Shown one piece after another: positions 25,827 to 35,468 of a stretch of DNA of 64,000 bases (position 1 is its first letter; each line of letters opens with the position of its first letter). Made by a program: the position numbers and the translations under genes. The notes below the pieces were generated by a model. The model saw only the letters and a list, made by a program, of their open reading frames with translations, did no database searches and was not told where the DNA came from. The stretch covers positions 62,001 to 126,000 of the forward strand of contig NZ_FXAY01000002.1 in assembly GCF_900177685.1 (NCBI RefSeq), written 5' to 3'. This stretch comes from Agreia pratensis. Lineage in GTDB: Bacteria; Actinomycetota; Actinomycetes; Actinomycetales; Microbacteriaceae.

Positions 25827-25922
25827 AGCGTCGAGGCTAAGGAATTGCACGAGGGTCGCACCATAGTTGCTCCGTTGGTCTGCCTGGACAAATCGCTGAT
25901 CGGTGCGCTTAGACTGGCGATT

Positions 25923-26816
25923 GTGCTGATTCGAGACGGATTCCCTGGCCAGCGCCTCCGAGTGCTTCCCGCTCCTCGAGTCGCAGACGCATTGCGCTCT
26001 CCGGTCACCGAGCGGTTGTTGGTGACGGATGCCGGGCAGTTCCCTCATGCCGCGGAGCATGGCCGAGATCGGCCACGCGGCGCCGACGAAGTGGTCGTCA
26101 TTCTGTGCACCTCGGGCGCCGGTCACGTCGAGGTTCGAGGCCAGGAGTACGAGATGGCACCGGGTCGAGTGGTGGTTCTTCCGAGGGGCGAACCTCACCG
26201 CTATCGGGCCGACCCTCGTGACCCATGGACGATCTGGTGGATGCACGTGACGGGCGCCGACGCCGACGACCTCGCCACGGCGATCGCGCGGCCCGCTGGG
26301 GAGTTCTTTCCGGTCATCCAGGCGCACGACCCCTATGCTGCGCGGGCCGCGCTCGAGCACGTGCTGGTCTCTCTGGAACGCGACGACACGACGGCGAGCC
26401 TTCTCGCCGCATCCGGTGCCGCCTGGGGCCTGCTCGCCCAGCTCGCTGCCGATCGTGCACGCGGAACGACGGAGGTCGGGGATCCCATTCTGGCGGCGCA
26501 GGATTATCTGCGGGAGCACCTCGACGCATCCACCAGCGTGGCCGAGCTCGCGAAGATCGCGGGGCTCAGCATCTCTCATTTCTCGGCGCGCTTCCGGCTC
26601 GCCTCCGGCATGGGCGCGGTCGAATATCACAAGCGACTTCGCAGCGCGCGGGCGCGTGAGCTGCTCATCACCACGGACGCGGCGGTGGCCGACATCGCGC
26701 GAGCGGTCGGTTACGACGATCCGTTCTACTTCTCCCGGCAATTCCGGGCGATCAATGGAACGAGCCCAACGGACTTTCGGCTGACCTCACGCAATCGTTC
26801 GGGCCCCGTTGTGTAG
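25923..26816 (+). CDS. AraC-family regulator of the sugar locus
   Basis: A 297-residue regulator. The N-terminal cupin sensor (about 40-140) contains VRGQEYEMAPGRVVVLPRGEPHRYR, and the C-terminal pair of HTHs (about 195-290) contains VAELAKIAGLSISHFSARF and ARAVGYDDPFYFSRQFRAI. The GTG at 25923 lies 8 bases after a TAGACT -10 element (25910-25915), so the transcript may be leaderless. It is set between the DUF5107-TPR gene and the ABC importer and likely activates both on sensing a sugar. Confidence 0.88.
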   Translation: MLIRDGFPGQRLRVLPAPRVADALRSPVTERLLVTDAGQFPHAAEHGRDRPRGADEVVVILCTSGAGHVEVRGQEYEMAPGRVVVLPRGEPHRYRADPRDPWTIWWMHVTGADADDLATAIARPAGEFFPVIQAHDPYAARAALEHVLVSLERDDTTASLLAASGAAWGLLAQLAADRARGTTEVGDPILAAQDYLREHLDASTSVAELAKIAGLSISHFSARFRLASGMGAVEYHKRLRSARARELLITTDAAVADIARAVGYDDPFYFSRQFRAINGTSPTDFRLTSRNRSGPVV

Positions 26817-26963
26817 GTGATCCGTCCAGCGCCGCCCAGGCGATTCCCCGGGAAATGAACAGGATCGGGAATCAGCTGGAGCGCGCTGGCATCGATTTGT
26901 CCAGGGGGATCATCTGTCCGTCTATCGGAGCGCGCTGCCCGGCATCCGTAGTATCGCTCGTTG

Positions 26964-26977
26964 TAGCCCTTGGGCTA
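26964..26977. promoter_or_regulatory. Palindrome at the ABC-importer promoter
   Basis: TAGCCCTTGGGCTA, perfect 6-bp arms, merges into TATAGA at 26976-26981 and lies 26 bp before the first permease gene. A candidate operator; which regulator binds is unknown. Confidence 0.4.
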
Positions 26978-27002
26978 TAGAACCCGAGGGAGTGTTGATC
27001 TC

Positions 27003-27920
27003 ATGGCTGCAGTGGTTGCCAGCGTCTCCAAGACGCCGACGCGCACGCGTCGACGCCTGGGGATTCCCATCGGATGGGGGTTCGTCACTCCCTTCCTGGT
27101 GTTCTTCGTCATTGCGATCCTCGCCCCCGTCGTCTACGCGATCTACCTGAGTCTCTTTCGCGAGCAGATAGTTGGCGGGTCGGGTTTCGTCGGTTTCGAC
27201 AACTACGTCAGAGCCTTCACCGATCCCGAGTTCTGGGCCGGCGTAGGGCGTGTGATCGCCTTCATGATCGTGCAGGTTCCGATCATGCTGGCGTTCTCGC
27301 TGATCGCAGCCCTGGCGATCGACAGCGGTCGGCTGCGAGCCCCCGGCTTCTATCGCATCCTGCTCTTTCTGCCCTACGCCGTTCCCGGCGTCGTCGCCGT
27401 GCTGATCTGGGGCTTCATCTACGGCCCACGGTTCGGCCTGGTCGGCTCGATCAACAACTTTCTCGGCGCCCAGATCTTCACACCGCTCACCCCCGACTGG
27501 GTTCTCGCCTCTATCGCGAACATCTCGGTGTGGGAGTTCGCGGGCTACAACATGGTGATCTTCTACGCGGCACTCCGCACGGTGCCGAGCGAACTCTACG
27601 AGGCAGCCTCTCTCGATGGCGCCGGGCCCCTGCGCACGGTGATGTCGATCAAGCTGCCTGCGCTGCGGGGAGCCCTCGTGATCACCACGATCTTCTCCAT
27701 CATCGGCAGCTTCCAGCTCTTCAACGAGCCGAACCTGCTCAAACCGATCGCGCCCAATGCGATCACCAGCAATTTCACTCCGAACCTCTATGCCTACACC
27801 CTCTCGTTCGCGGGCCAGCAGTACAACTACTCGGCGACCATAGCGATCGTCATGGGGCTGATCACCGCGATCATCGCCTACGTCGTGCAGCTCCGGGGCA
27901 CCCGAAAGGAACTGGCATGA
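27003..27920 (+). CDS. Sugar ABC importer, permease (MalF-like)
   Basis: A 305-residue inner-membrane permease with six hydrophobic segments and the EAA loop (LYEAASLDGAGPLRTVMSIKLPAL), which docks the ATPase. The start ATG at 27003 has GAGGGAG upstream; an in-frame ATG at 26970 lacks a site. The second permease overlaps by ATGA at 27917-27920. CUT1-type carbohydrate transporter by sequence; no ATPase gene is in the operon, so it likely shares an MsiK-like ATPase encoded elsewhere. Confidence 0.92.
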   Translation: MAAVVASVSKTPTRTRRRLGIPIGWGFVTPFLVFFVIAILAPVVYAIYLSLFREQIVGGSGFVGFDNYVRAFTDPEFWAGVGRVIAFMIVQVPIMLAFSLIAALAIDSGRLRAPGFYRILLFLPYAVPGVVAVLIWGFIYGPRFGLVGSINNFLGAQIFTPLTPDWVLASIANISVWEFAGYNMVIFYAALRTVPSELYEAASLDGAGPLRTVMSIKLPALRGALVITTIFSIIGSFQLFNEPNLLKPIAPNAITSNFTPNLYAYTLSFAGQQYNYSATIAIVMGLITAIIAYVVQLRGTRKELA

Positions 27921-28795
27921 GAGCCACACCCATCGAGCGGCGGCGTTCCCGGCTCGTTCCCCGCTCGTCGATCAGCCTCACGATCCTCATGGTCGTGCTG
28001 GTTCTGTACACGCTGGTGCCGCTCGCCTACCTCGTCATCAACTCGACGAAGTCGCAAGACGACTTCTTCACCTCGTTCGGCCTCTCGTTCGGATCGAGCT
28101 TCAACCTCTTCCAGAACATCGGCGAGGTCTTCAGCTACAACGACGGCATCTACTCGCGCTGGTTTCTGAACACGATCTTCTACGTCGTGGTCTCGGCGGG
28201 CGGCGCGACGATTCTCGCGGCGCTGGCCGGCTACGGAATCGCGAAGTTCCGCTTCCGCGGTCGAAACGCCGTCTTCGCCGTTGTGCTCGGTGCGGTCGCG
28301 ATTCCCGGAACGGCCTTGGCGCTGCCGACATTCCTGCTCTTCAGCTCGATCGGGCTCGTCAACACGCCGTGGGCCATCATCATCCCGTCGCTCGTGAGCC
28401 CGTTCGGTCTGTACCTGATGTGGACCTACGCGACGGATGCCGTGCCCAGCGAGATACTCGAGGCGGCACGAATCGACGGAGCGGGCGAGTTCCGCACCTT
28501 CTTCACTGTGTCTCTGCGGCTCCTGGCTCCCGGCCTGGTCACCGTCTTGCTGTTCTCGATCGTCACGACCTGGAACAACTACTTCCTCCCCCTGATCATG
28601 TTGAGCGACCCCAAGCTGTATCCGCTCACGCTCGGGCTGGCCCAATGGAACGCCCAGTCGACCGGCACCAACGCCGATCCCATCCAGAACCTGATCATCA
28701 CGGGATCGCTCATCGCGATCATCCCGCTGATCGCCGTGTTCCTCTTTCTGCAGCGTTACTGGCAGTCCGGCCTCGCCGCCGGAAGCGTCAAGTAG
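27917..28795 (+). CDS. Sugar ABC importer, permease (MalG-like)
   Basis: A 292-residue permease with six hydrophobic segments. The EAA loop is ILEAARIDGAGEFRTFFTVSL, and TWNNYFLPLIML is typical of MalG-type partners. The start overlaps the stop of the MalF-like gene. Forms the channel together with it. Confidence 0.92.
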   Translation: MRATPIERRRSRLVPRSSISLTILMVVLVLYTLVPLAYLVINSTKSQDDFFTSFGLSFGSSFNLFQNIGEVFSYNDGIYSRWFLNTIFYVVVSAGGATILAALAGYGIAKFRFRGRNAVFAVVLGAVAIPGTALALPTFLLFSSIGLVNTPWAIIIPSLVSPFGLYLMWTYATDAVPSEILEAARIDGAGEFRTFFTVSLRLLAPGLVTVLLFSIVTTWNNYFLPLIMLSDPKLYPLTLGLAQWNAQSTGTNADPIQNLIITGSLIAIIPLIAVFLFLQRYWQSGLAAGSVK

Positions 28796-28847
28796 CTCTC
28801 CCGCTTTACACGACCCACAGCATCATCAACACAAGGAAGTGACACCC

Positions 28848-30185
28848 ATGAAACGCAGCATGAGAATCGCAGCGGCCGCCCTGACCGCCGCTCTGTTCGC
28901 AGTCGGGCTTGCCGCCTGCTCGCCCGGTGGCGGATCCGACACATCCGCAGCCGGCAAGCCCGCCGACCTCGACGCGGCCCTGTCAAAGGGCGGCGAGATA
29001 ACGTACTGGGCCTGGGCCCCGGCCGGTGAAGCCAAGGCGAAGGCGTTCGAGGCGAAGTATCCCAACGTCAAAGTGAACTACGTGAACGCCGGCAGTGGCG
29101 TCGACGAATACACCAAGATCACGAACGCGTTGAAGGCGGGCACCGGCGCCCCCGACGTGGCCCAGATCGAGTACACCGCGATGCCCCAGTTCTACCTGGC
29201 GAAATCGCTGGTCGACCTGTCGAGCTATGGCTTCGGCGACCTCAAGAGCGACTTCATTCCGGGTTCGTGGGGCGCCGTCGCGGACGGCGAGAAGGTATAC
29301 GGCCTTCCCGAAGACTCGGGCCCCATGGCGATGTTCTACAACCAGCGCGTCTTCGACCAGTACGGCATCACCGTTCCCACCACCTGGGACGAATTCAGTG
29401 CCGCAGCCGAGAAGCTGCACGCCGCCGACCCGAACCAGTACCTCACCTCTGATGGTGGAGACGGATACTTCGCGAGCAGCATGATCTGGCAGGCGGGCGG
29501 ACACCCGTACCAGGTCGACGGAACGAAGGTGACGATCGACCTGCAAGACGAAGGCACCAAGAAGTGGACCGGTGTCTGGAACAACCTGGTCGAGAAGAAG
29601 CTGCTGTCACCCACGCCGAGCTATACGGATGACTGGTACAAGCAGCTCGGCAACGGCCAGATCGCCGCACTGATCAGCGGCGCCTGGATGCCCAGCCTTC
29701 TCGAGTCCGCGGCTCCCGAGGGCGCCGGCGATTGGCGTGCCGCCCCGATGCCGACGTACGACGGAACCGCCGCTTCGGCGAACTTCGGCGGAAGCGCCCA
29801 GGGCGTGCTGTCGCAGAGCAAGAACCCGGCGCTCGCGGCGGCCTTCGTGAAGTGGATGAACGACTCCCCAGAAGGTGTGAAGGTGCTGCAGGACTCCGGT
29901 AGCTTCCCGTCGACCGTCAGCGATCTGAAGGCCCCCGACTTCGCGGATGCCACGTCGGACTACTTCGGTGGCCAGCAGGTCAACAAGATTCTGCTCGCGG
30001 CGTCTGAGACGGTGCCCGACGGATGGCAGTACCTGCCCTACCAGACCTACGCGCAGACCATCTTCGCCGATTCGGTCGGCCAGGCGTACGCCAACAACTC
30101 AGATCTGAACCCCGGTCTGAAGAAGTGGCAGGAGACGCTCGTGAGCTACGGCAACGAGCAGGGCTTCACCGTCACCGGCAAGTAG
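28848..30185 (+). CDS. Sugar ABC importer, solute-binding lipoprotein
   Basis: A 445-residue extracytoplasmic binding protein of the MalE/UgpB group. The signal peptide ends LAACSPGG (lipobox LAAC). The mature part starts GGEITYWAWAPAGEAKAKAFEAKYP and has the aromatic-rich TPSYTDDWYKQLGNGQIAA. It is last in the operon, 52 bp after the permeases, with AAGGAAG before the ATG. The signal peptide and separate site allow higher expression than the permeases. A strong terminator follows at 30195-30236. Confidence 0.93.
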   Translation: MKRSMRIAAAALTAALFAVGLAACSPGGGSDTSAAGKPADLDAALSKGGEITYWAWAPAGEAKAKAFEAKYPNVKVNYVNAGSGVDEYTKITNALKAGTGAPDVAQIEYTAMPQFYLAKSLVDLSSYGFGDLKSDFIPGSWGAVADGEKVYGLPEDSGPMAMFYNQRVFDQYGITVPTTWDEFSAAAEKLHAADPNQYLTSDGGDGYFASSMIWQAGGHPYQVDGTKVTIDLQDEGTKKWTGVWNNLVEKKLLSPTPSYTDDWYKQLGNGQIAALISGAWMPSLLESAAPEGAGDWRAAPMPTYDGTAASANFGGSAQGVLSQSKNPALAAAFVKWMNDSPEGVKVLQDSGSFPSTVSDLKAPDFADATSDYFGGQQVNKILLAASETVPDGWQYLPYQTYAQTIFADSVGQAYANNSDLNPGLKKWQETLVSYGNEQGFTVTGK

Positions 30186-30194
30186 AGCGAACCG

Positions 30195-30236
30195 CACGAA
30201 GAAGGCCCGGCTCCGAGGAGCCGGGCCTTCTTCGTG
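30195..30236. terminator. Bidirectional hairpin terminator
   Basis: A 42-bp perfect inverted repeat: 19-bp arms around CGAG, with GAAGGCCCGGCTC facing GAGCCGGGCCTTC. It separates the solute-binding gene from the convergent GH35 gene and would stop transcription from both sides. Confidence 0.9.
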
Positions 30237-30239
30237 CCC

Positions 30240-32606
30240 TCAGGCTGTGACGCGCACCAGACGGCTGCGATGCACGCGGGCGCCGTAGACGGCAAGACCC
30301 GCACGATCGGCCTCGGGGCGGATGCGACCGTCGAGGTGAACGAGGCTGTCGGCGCTCCACGGCAGCAGAGACAGGGTCAGCTCTCCTGTCAGCTCGGTCA
30401 CATCGATCTCCCACGGTCGACCACTCCAGAACTGATCCGAGATGAACTCGTCCCCGTGCATGGCTCGACCGGCATCGCCCACCCAGTCGATCTGCAGAAT
30501 GTGCCGATCCGATGGATGCGCTGGCGCATCGGACAGCCCGACCCGATAGCGCGCGGCAAGGTCGAAATCGTCGGCGAGCGGAGCGGACAGCCTGTTGGAG
30601 CTGCCGCCGTGCCGCACCGGGGCGGCTGCGAGAGCGGCGCTCTCGAGCACCACGTCGAGCTCGGCCACGGGCAGTGGCGCGGCATCGATGCTGTACCGCG
30701 CCAGAAGGTCATCGCTCGGGTTGATTCGCTCAACGCCCGCCGCGATCCGGGCCAGCGCGGGCAGAGTCGAGAACGTCACGGGGGTGTCGGCGATGCGGAT
30801 GTTCAGCCCGCCATCGAAGGTGACATCGCTCGTGCTCAGCACAAGATGCAGCTCGCCGTGGATGCGCCCCAGCCAGAGGGACTCGGCTGTGGGCTCGTCG
30901 ACGACGATCACCCGCGCGCCCCCGATCTGTGCGGTCGACTCGAGCGTCGGCACCGCGAGCGCCGGCAAGAGGTGCTGCTCCGTCTCGCCGCTCGCTGTCT
31001 CGCGAATGATCTCGACCGGCACCCCGGCCGTCTGAAAGAGCACGATGGTCGGCATGCCGCCGAGTTCGACGTCTGCCACCAGCTGGGCTGTCGCCGAGAA
31101 GCGGCTGCCGTCGGGCAGCAAGCGGCGCACGGGCCACACGAAGAACTCGCCCGACGGAATGTGCGTCGGCTTCGAGGGCAGAACGGTGCTGTGCTCTCCC
31201 GTGGTCAGCTCGAACTGAACCTCGGCGGCCGGCAGCGGGGCGACCGCCGGCTGGTAGGTCGAGAAGAAGACGAATCCTTGCTCGTCGTCGGCCCGAAAGG
31301 ATGCGCGCACATCGCCGTCGAAGAACGACGGTGTCAGCGGCGCCAGCTCGGTCGCGGCGGTCTGCACGAAGAGATGCTGCAGGCGAAGCAGATCGGCATG
31401 CCGGCGACGCTGGCCGAACGCCCCGATGGGCGCGGCGAAGTCGTAGTCGCGCACAGGCACATCGTTCGGGTACCCGGTCGCGTGCGATTCCTGCGTGCTG
31501 GATTCGCGCCCCAGCACCTGAACGCCGCCGTGATACATGTAGTAGCCCTGAAAGACCGAACCGCTCGCGATCTTCGCCAGGGCGACGGCGGCCACGTCGT
31601 CGGAGTCGACGAATGGGCGACGGTGGTAGGCCACGGGCATGCCGCCGCCGAGCTCGCACGTGGCGTACGGAACGGCGCTCACCCGGGTGGCTGCATCCGT
31701 GCCGCCCGCGTCGTCACCCGTGTCTGCGTCGCCCTCGGCGCCCTCGGCGATCTCGCCGCTGATTCCGGCGGCAGCCCGCACATCCGCACCCACACCCAGA
31801 TCGTCGCGTTCCGCGGTGAAGCGGAAGTGCATCTCGTAGTTCGCCGGCCAACCCGCGTCGCTGTCCTCCCAGAACCCGTCGACGTAGCCGGCGAACACGG
31901 GCAGAAACTCGTTCGGCGGCAGCTGCGCTCCACCCCAACCGGTCGCGGTCCAGAGAGGAGCCGTCATGCCAGCATCCTCGGCCATGCGGCGGAGCGTGCT
32001 GAGGTGAGCAGGCTGATCGTAGAGTTCGTTCTCGACCTGGATGGCGACGATCGGTGCGCTCGGATCGTCGGCGCTCCTGAAGAGCCCGCTCAGCTCCTCG
32101 GCCATGGCTTCGATCCAGGGCCGCACGAGATCGAGATAGGCGGGGTCGTCGGTGCGGTGAACGACCGCGGCCGACTGCACCCAGTCGGGAAAGCCGCCGT
32201 TGCGGGTCTCTCCATGCACCCAGGGCCCGATGCGCAGCACGACCTCCAGACCCACCGACCGTGCCTCTTCGACGAATCGGCGGAGGTCGAGGGCGCCCTT
32301 CCAGCTCACGGGCCCCTCCTGCTCCTGATGCAGGATCCAGATCGCGTAGGTCGACACAAGAGTGATGCCGTTGCTGCGAAGGGCGGCGAGGTCTTCACGC
32401 CACCGTTTCGGGTCGGTTCGGGCGTAGTGGTATTCACCGGCGACCGGAAACCATGGCATGCCGCCGCGTTCGAGGTGACCCTCTCGCACGACGATGGCGT
32501 CATCCGGTGCGCCATCGCCGAGACGAAGCGTCGAGATCGATGAAGAGGTGGGGGAGTTCGAGAGCCGGATGCGCTGCGGTGCGCCGGGCGTGGAGAAGTC
32601 AGTCAC
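30240..32606 (-). CDS. GH35 beta-galactosidase-like enzyme
   Basis: A cytoplasmic 788-residue glycosidase. The TIM barrel holds PVAGEYHYARTDPKRWREDL, VSTYAIWILHQE, LRIGPWVHGETRNGGFPDW and QVENELYD, with Glu194 (in the NE pair) as likely acid/base; these are GH35 signatures. The C-terminal half is beta-sandwich, ending with a jelly-roll part. No signal peptide. Start: two GTGs (32606, 32609) and a TTG (32624) are possible, and 32606 is used. It is convergent with the sugar importer and probably acts on imported galactosides. The product may be galactose from beta-linked oligomers; linkage unknown. Confidence 0.87.
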   Translation of the reverse strand: MTDFSTPGAPQRIRLSNSPTSSSISTLRLGDGAPDDAIVVREGHLERGGMPWFPVAGEYHYARTDPKRWREDLAALRSNGITLVSTYAIWILHQEQEGPVSWKGALDLRRFVEEARSVGLEVVLRIGPWVHGETRNGGFPDWVQSAAVVHRTDDPAYLDLVRPWIEAMAEELSGLFRSADDPSAPIVAIQVENELYDQPAHLSTLRRMAEDAGMTAPLWTATGWGGAQLPPNEFLPVFAGYVDGFWEDSDAGWPANYEMHFRFTAERDDLGVGADVRAAAGISGEIAEGAEGDADTGDDAGGTDAATRVSAVPYATCELGGGMPVAYHRRPFVDSDDVAAVALAKIASGSVFQGYYMYHGGVQVLGRESSTQESHATGYPNDVPVRDYDFAAPIGAFGQRRRHADLLRLQHLFVQTAATELAPLTPSFFDGDVRASFRADDEQGFVFFSTYQPAVAPLPAAEVQFELTTGEHSTVLPSKPTHIPSGEFFVWPVRRLLPDGSRFSATAQLVADVELGGMPTIVLFQTAGVPVEIIRETASGETEQHLLPALAVPTLESTAQIGGARVIVVDEPTAESLWLGRIHGELHLVLSTSDVTFDGGLNIRIADTPVTFSTLPALARIAAGVERINPSDDLLARYSIDAAPLPVAELDVVLESAALAAAPVRHGGSSNRLSAPLADDFDLAARYRVGLSDAPAHPSDRHILQIDWVGDAGRAMHGDEFISDQFWSGRPWEIDVTELTGELTLSLLPWSADSLVHLDGRIRPEADRAGLAVYGARVHRSRLVRVTA

Positions 32607-32862
32607 CACACAACCATGGCCCAATGCGGGCTCCGGGAGGAATAGTGCGGCAGAGGAACACCATGGACGAATCGATGCCGCGAATGCATGCCGAACGGAT
32701 GCCGAATGGATGCCGCGAACGGCACCACGGCGTCGTGCGGGCGAGTCGGAGGATCGTCCAGGCGATCCGGCGGTTCGGCTATGGAGCGCGATGGCTTCGG
32801 CCGAGCACCCTAGAAGTGCCCTCGCAAACCGGGGTGGCTACAACGACGTAGAAAGATGACAC

Positions 32863-35457
32863 ATGAGCGCACGAACACGACGCGGGGCGAGCCGGCTCGC
32901 CTCGACACTCGCGGCGATGGCCCTGGCGGCCGCGATGCTCGTATCCGGTGCGGCTCTGTCGGCCACGGCAGCCGAGCCCGCTGCCGCGGCGGCCAGCGCA
33001 CCCACCGCGACCACCGAGAGCGGTGGCCTGGGATCTATCGTCGACGACTATTTCTCTCGGGTGCCCACCGATTACACCGAAGAGTCATGGGCCCCGTTCG
33101 CGGCCGCCCTGACCTCGGCTCAGCTCGTTCGAGCATCGGCCGAGTCCACGCCCGCGCAGATCATCGAGGCCAAGACCTCGCTTCTCGACGCGGCCGCCGC
33201 TCTGCAGACGGTGTCGGCGGGCAGCTTCGAGCCGATCACGAACAACACGTTCTGGACCGATACAGACGGCAACCCGATCTCGTCGCAGGGCGGTGGAATT
33301 TTTCGTTTCGGCGACACCTACTACTGGTACGGAGTTCGATACCTCGAGGCCGACCCCTACCGTCAGAGCCCCTCGAAGATCTACAGCAAGGCCACCTTCG
33401 GCTCCATTCCGGTGTACTCCTCGAAGGATCTCGTGAACTGGACCTTCGAGAACGACGTCGCCACTCGTGACACGACGTTGTCCATTCCAGCCTCGGCCGG
33501 ATCGTACTTCTCCGATCTGAAGACTCTCGGAGACGCCGCCTGGGTCGGGCGCCTAGGCGTCACCTACAACGAGAACACCGGCAAGTTCGTGCTCATCTCG
33601 CAGATGAACAACAACGACCCGAACGCCGCCAACGTCTACAGCGTGCTCTTTCTGCAGGCTGACTCGCCGACAGGTGACTTCAGCTACGCCAATCTGCAGA
33701 CCCAGATCGTCAATTCCCCCACGCGAGGCACGGGCGATCAGACGGTGTTCACCGACGACGACGGAACCGACTATCTGATCTTCTCCAACTCGCGCGGGCG
33801 CGGCACGGGATTCGTCAGCAAGATCGCGGATTCGGACTCGCTCTCGATCGAGCCGGCGACCGCGATCAGTCGTAACGCTGCCGGGCGCGAGGGAAACGCC
33901 ATGTTCCGGCTCGACGACACCTATTACGTGGCCGCATCCGCGCTGCACGGCTGGAACACCTCGGTGAACTACGTGGTCGAGTCGACAGGCGCGGGCATCC
34001 AAGGCACGTACGGCCCCGAGTACGTGCTGCCCGGAACCGAGAAGGACTACAGCCACGTCACCCAGACGGGCTTCTTCGTGACGGTTCACGGAACGAAGCA
34101 AGACACGGTGCTCTATGCGGGCGACCGCTGGGCCGAGTTCGCCTGGAACGGCAGTGGCTACAACCAGTGGACGCCGCTCTCGAAGACCGATGACGGTCTC
34201 GAATTCAACTCCCTGAGCAATTGGGAGTTCAACGCTGTCACCGGCGAGTGGCGGGTCGGCCCGAAGAACAACTACGTGCTGAATCCCGACTTCGCGGCCG
34301 ACCGGGTCGCGGTGTCGAACATCACGGGCTGGACGAACGTGCCCGATGCCGACAACGCGGCCGCGTCGTTCACGAGCAACGTGTCGCCGGGCGCCGACAA
34401 GACCCGTTTCGCTCTTCGACTCGGCGCGGCCGGCGCGTTCTCGGGCGCGGTGCAGCAGACGAACGACGTGCCGGCGGGGGTCTACCGCTTCTCCGCGAAA
34501 GCGAAGTCGACCGGAGGCCTGGAGCATGCCCGGGTCGTGATCACGGGCGCTGCCGGCGAGGTTTACACCCTCGACCTGGCTGCGGTCGGCGGCGACTGGA
34601 CCAACGTCGAGCTTCCCGACCTCGCGCTCACCGGTGGCGCGGTCACGGTCTCGATCGAGGCTCGCAGCGCCGGAGGCAATCAATCGGTGACGATCGATGG
34701 ACTCTCGCTCGTGGCTCAGCCCTCCGACCCCACGGCGTTGCAGGCTCTGGTCGATGCGCAATCGGGGCGCGAGTCGGCTGACTACGGCTCGACCTCGTGG
34801 CAGCCGTTCGCTGCCGCACTCGCCACGGCGCAGGCCGTGCTCGCTGCCCCCGCCGCCTCGCAAGCGTCGCTCGACGGTGCCCGTGCGGCACTCGAGCAGG
34901 CTGCGGCGTCGCTCTGCTCGGCGGTCACCTCTGTCTCGGTTCACAGCGACCGTTCGGTGTTCACGATCGGCGAGGCGCTGGATGCGGGGACGCTCTCGGT
35001 GACCGCCACGCGGGCCGATGGAACGACGGCGACGCTCACTCCCGAGCAGTTCCAGGTTGCGGGCTTCGTCTCGGATGTTGCGGGAGACCCTGTGGTCACG
35101 GTGACCGTCGACCCTTCGCTGACGGCGACGGATGCAGCGCCCGTCGAGGCGACGCTGACCCTCGCGGTGCGGGTCGCCTGGAACAGCTCGACCGCCTACA
35201 ACGGCGGTGACACCGTGGCGTTCGATGGATCGGTGTGGCTCGCCTCGTGGTGGACCAGCGGGCAGACGCCCGGCGACCCGAACGGGCCGTGGCAGCAGCT
35301 CATCGAGGTCGACGGAGTCGCGGTCTGGACGCCCTCGCGCATCTTCGAGGCGGGCGAACACGCCACGCTGGGCGGCGTCGAGTACGTGGCCAGATGGTGG
35401 ACTCGCGGACAGGAGCCTGGAGATCCGAACGGCCCGTGGGCATCCGTGACCGGCTGA
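32863..35457 (+). CDS. Secreted modular GH43-like glycosidase with FIVAR and CBM5/12-like domains
   Basis: An 864-residue secreted protein. Signal peptide cleaves near residue 37 (ALSATAA). A FIVAR module (about 55-110) is followed by a GH43-like five-bladed propeller (about 115-460) opening GGGIFRFGDTYYWYG, the start seen in GH43 exo-beta-1,3-galactanase-like enzymes. Next come a beta-sandwich (about 465-620), a second FIVAR module (ALQALVDAQSGRESADYGSTSWQPF), an Ig-like domain (about 690-765) and two CBM5/12-like modules (WNSSTAYNGGDTVAFDGSVW and WTPSRIFEAGEHATLGGVEY). The next gene starts 12 bp later. Probably cleaves a galactan outside the cell; exact bond inferred. Confidence 0.82.
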   Translation: MSARTRRGASRLASTLAAMALAAAMLVSGAALSATAAEPAAAAASAPTATTESGGLGSIVDDYFSRVPTDYTEESWAPFAAALTSAQLVRASAESTPAQIIEAKTSLLDAAAALQTVSAGSFEPITNNTFWTDTDGNPISSQGGGIFRFGDTYYWYGVRYLEADPYRQSPSKIYSKATFGSIPVYSSKDLVNWTFENDVATRDTTLSIPASAGSYFSDLKTLGDAAWVGRLGVTYNENTGKFVLISQMNNNDPNAANVYSVLFLQADSPTGDFSYANLQTQIVNSPTRGTGDQTVFTDDDGTDYLIFSNSRGRGTGFVSKIADSDSLSIEPATAISRNAAGREGNAMFRLDDTYYVAASALHGWNTSVNYVVESTGAGIQGTYGPEYVLPGTEKDYSHVTQTGFFVTVHGTKQDTVLYAGDRWAEFAWNGSGYNQWTPLSKTDDGLEFNSLSNWEFNAVTGEWRVGPKNNYVLNPDFAADRVAVSNITGWTNVPDADNAAASFTSNVSPGADKTRFALRLGAAGAFSGAVQQTNDVPAGVYRFSAKAKSTGGLEHARVVITGAAGEVYTLDLAAVGGDWTNVELPDLALTGGAVTVSIEARSAGGNQSVTIDGLSLVAQPSDPTALQALVDAQSGRESADYGSTSWQPFAAALATAQAVLAAPAASQASLDGARAALEQAAASLCSAVTSVSVHSDRSVFTIGEALDAGTLSVTATRADGTTATLTPEQFQVAGFVSDVAGDPVVTVTVDPSLTATDAAPVEATLTLAVRVAWNSSTAYNGGDTVAFDGSVWLASWWTSGQTPGDPNGPWQQLIEVDGVAVWTPSRIFEAGEHATLGGVEYVARWWTRGQEPGDPNGPWASVTG

Positions 35458-35468
35458 GGGCGCACATC

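Noticed and set aside
32670-32730. Imperfect GGATGCCGAA repeats upstream of the GH43-like gene
   Set aside because: Too short and irregular to call a repeat array or operator.
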